From Collodictyon triciliatum (lineage: Eukaryota > CRuMs), in assembly GCA_043381765.1 (NCBI GenBank), contig JBHJMP010001074.1, positions 1 through 22,710 of the forward strand: a DNA stretch of 22,710 nt, written 5' to 3'. A program made the position numbers and the translations under genes. Below are positions 20,173 to 22,710 of the stretch, piece by piece. Numbering within the stretch: the first letter of the stretch is position 1; every line of letters starts with the position of its first letter. The notes below the pieces were generated by a model. That model saw nothing but the letters and a program-made list of their open reading frames with translations. It did not search any database and had not been told where the DNA came from.

Positions 20173-22563
20173 TCATTCTACCGAAGACTTGCAAGTGGCA
20201 GCTGGGTCTCTTTTGTGTTGGCGGTGGGCAATGGCAGATTTTACCTCACTTTTAATGCAAGCCCGCCTTTAATTAGTCATATATCGGAATCGGTGCACAC
20301 ACGAGCAATAGTTATAATGATAAATTATTGAAAGCGTTAACAGTTTTGTGAATGAGTTATAGTGTGCAATAAACTTATCCTTACAACATATGCTATAATA
20401 ATAGACATTATCACGGTGCAAATACCTTAAAATCATCAAAGCTTCATTTTTCTCCTCCCACTTCTTTAGCCTATCTTGTTCTTCTTTTCTTTTTGCGGCC
20501 AGTCGTTCCTCTCTTTTACGTGCCATGTAATCTCTCCTTTCTGATGGATTTGTTGGAATCGAGTCCGATTGCTTGGGGACGTCAGCCTCAAAAACAACTT
20601 CAGTTAATTCATCCGTGGACTTCACTACAGTCCCAAACAAGGAGACAATACCATCATCAAAAGGTTCTGTTTGTGAGTCTCTTAGAATTCCATCTTCTTT
20701 TTCACGTTCGGTCTTGTATTGGGGGTCTTGTTGCCAGTCGATACGTTGTAACGCGTGCTCTGTACCCTCAATTAACTGCTGGATTCTTTCTTGAGTATAA
20801 ATGAGTGCCCGAAGATACTCTTTAAAGTGCAAAAGATTCCCTTGAGGGTCTGATGTCCCTGTGGCACGGATTGATGAATATAGTTGCATAGCTTCTTCTC
20901 CGTTCGAGACGTGTCGATATGAGCTCTCCAAGGCTACCCGAATCTCTTGGCTGATAAATAATACTTTCTCTACAGGGTCTTCTATGAAGGACGGCCTAAA
21001 AAATTATATGATTTTACATCCAATTTATGGGATGGGCGATTTTTATGTCACCGATATGATTATATGTTTATTTACTCTAAACTGATTTGTTCGTCTTAAT
21101 AGATTCCTCCCTTAATAGAATACGGATAGTTTACCTTGTTTTGTTTCCAAGAGAGTGGCTTTGAGATATCTTCCGAGGCCCTATATGGCTCTGCAACGTC
21201 TTGTGACATTCGGTCATTAAAAGATAGATTGAATGGTAAACCTCCATCAAATCCATGATTTTGTTCAGTTCTAGAATATTCGAACTCATGACAGAACTTG
21301 TATTCGTGTCCTTTGACTTTCTATCCAAAACCTCTGTGATTACCAATTCGAGTATATCACAGAGACATGCTACTTGATGGTAATGGGTACTTGTAATGTT
21401 CCTGCACATTTCAGAAAGCTTTCGGAAAGAAAGTTGGGTATCGTCTGCAAAATGCGAGGAGATCGGTAAAGGGCTCGAATCCCAGTAATCAAATGGTAGA
21501 AAATACTCCATGTACTTGTATACGCGGAGTTGTTTGGCTGTAACTTCATCACATAACTTGTAAAATGACGTTGCCAAATCGCTTGACAAGTATTCGCTTT
21601 CTGGAAAGGGCACAGATGCATTCCTGTGTTATGGAATCATATAAGATTTCAAGCGATTAGAAATAAGTGTTAACATACAACAGACGCGTTTTTTTTTTTT
21701 TTGAGCGATTAGAAAATTGCAACCTTGCCATAGATTTACTATGGGTTTCTTCATCCCTAAGAATTCGAAGTCCCTGTAAGCGAAATGGAAGAGGAAAGTT
21801 ACATATACAACCAAGTATGTGAAAGAGTTTCATGGGATATGTATGCTGAGCGATTTGGTTTGAATTACATCCAACAGCGTTCCTCTAAAAGAAGCAAAAG
21901 ACTCCTTTTGCATGGTAGACAATCTGTCAAAATGTTTTTCGTATTTCTGTATTCTTGTGTGAGTTTTGAATGTTAGGTATATTAAGGACAAAGAAGCGGA
22001 GGCCCATGCATATCCAAGGCACGAAGCTGCATTCACACTTAATCCTGCTGTCTATGATTTATAAATAAAATTTAATCGCAAATTTACACACTCATCTTGT
22101 CTATTGTAATAATTGAAATATCTAATAAAAACTAATATATCATATCAACCACGAAACAGATCATCAATAAAATTGGAATCCTAGTGCAAAAATTATACGA
22201 GATTGCAACACCTCCTTCACAATCAAAACAGACGCTCCGGACATCAAAATGGTTGGGAGGGCAACTGATTTTATGCAGCTCCACAAATTTTGTTTCCATC
22301 TTGATTATTATGAATTGAATCAAATTCGCGATTAATTAGTACCTCAGACTATAAAGATATTTAACTTTCGAGAAACATACAAACGAAAACGCTTGGGTTT
22401 ATATAATTACAATTACTAAAACTTACAAGTTCACATTCGCTTCCTCCTCACCTAAAATAGAGAAAGTTGCATATGAGCTCTGTTTTTTGCTCTCACACTT
22501 TTCCACTCGGCTATATCTGTCTGCCATTGCATCAGAGTACTCTCTCAAACTCTGAACAAAATT
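20173..22563 (-). CDS. Two-TM helical membrane protein, vezatin-like candidate; 5' end outside window
   Basis: Visible exons: 22563-22427, 22299-22212, 22051-21869, 21773-21724, 21623-21135, 20995-20426, 20266-20173; 536 residues to a TGA, all phases consistent. The order is: a polar coiled-coil-like start (FVQSLREYSDAMADRY), a TM hairpin (SVALPTILMSGASVLIV and CLGYAWASASLSLIYL), a helical segment RLSTMQKESFASFRG, a large helical domain of about 350 residues, and a charged tail with TEVVFEADV, REERLAAKRKEEQDRL and VKSAIAHRQ. A TM pair followed by a long helical region and a C-terminal VFEA motif plus basic coiled coil recalls vezatin, a membrane protein linked to junctions and myosin. The similarity is weak and from memory, so the name is a candidate only. 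Three introns (exons 22563, 22299 and 20266) use AAG acceptors. Confidence 0.6.
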
Positions 22564-22613
22564 CTTCCAAACGGAAACAAATATACAAATGAACGAAGAT
22601 AGTATGAAAATAA

Positions 22614-22710
<97 letters not shown>
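22614..22710. repeat. (AAAG)n microsatellite running off the window
   Basis: A tetranucleotide array of at least 24 exact units, truncated by the window edge. It probably lies in an upstream intron of the vezatin-like gene. Confidence 0.97.

Overview
This is a nuclear fragment of an intron-rich, moderately AT-rich eukaryote. Coding regions are broken into short GT-AG exons, spliced tRNA-like and bacterial features are absent, and introns and spacers carry many A-rich microsatellites. The gene mix points to a unicellular eukaryote (alga or other protist) rather than an animal or land plant. A VTC-type SPX protein (typical of fungi, algae and protists) sits beside orthologues of METTL13 and BABAM1/MERIT40, which are known from animals and plants. 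I cannot name the species.

Layout. 124-2729 (-): secreted serine alpha/beta-hydrolase of the PAF-acetylhydrolase/chlorophyllase-like type, ten visible exons, running off the left edge. 3299-3370 (+): tRNA-Pro(CGG). 3875-4942 (-): intronless, very GC-rich D-lactate dehydrogenase. 5545-5616 (-): tRNA-Gln(CTG). 5758-9262 (-): seven-exon SPX-VTC-DUF202 protein of the vacuolar polyphosphate polymerase complex. 9795-10814 (+): unrecognised three-exon gene. 11422-12308 (-): three-exon small membrane protein resembling FAM241/DUF4605. 12716-17632 (+): complete 15-exon METTL13 (eEF1A lysine and N-terminal methyltransferase). 17862-19748 (+): eight-exon BABAM1/MERIT40, a BRISC/BRCA1-A subunit. 20173-22563 (-): seven visible exons of a two-TM helical protein with vezatin-like features, running off the right edge.

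I assembled the multi-exon genes by hand from GT/AG sites, requiring reading phase to match at every junction. METTL13 (718 aa) and the VTC protein (674 aa) close completely and have lengths normal for their families. There is no operon logic. Three pairs are of interest: the divergent VTC/9795 pair, the divergent FAM241-like/METTL13 pair 407 bp apart, and the GC-rich dehydrogenase lying between two tRNA genes. The dehydrogenase is the strongest candidate for horizontal transfer. The VTC protein appears to lack several catalytic basic residues and looks more like a VTC2/3-type accessory subunit. I found no transposon, CRISPR array, virus or toxin gene.
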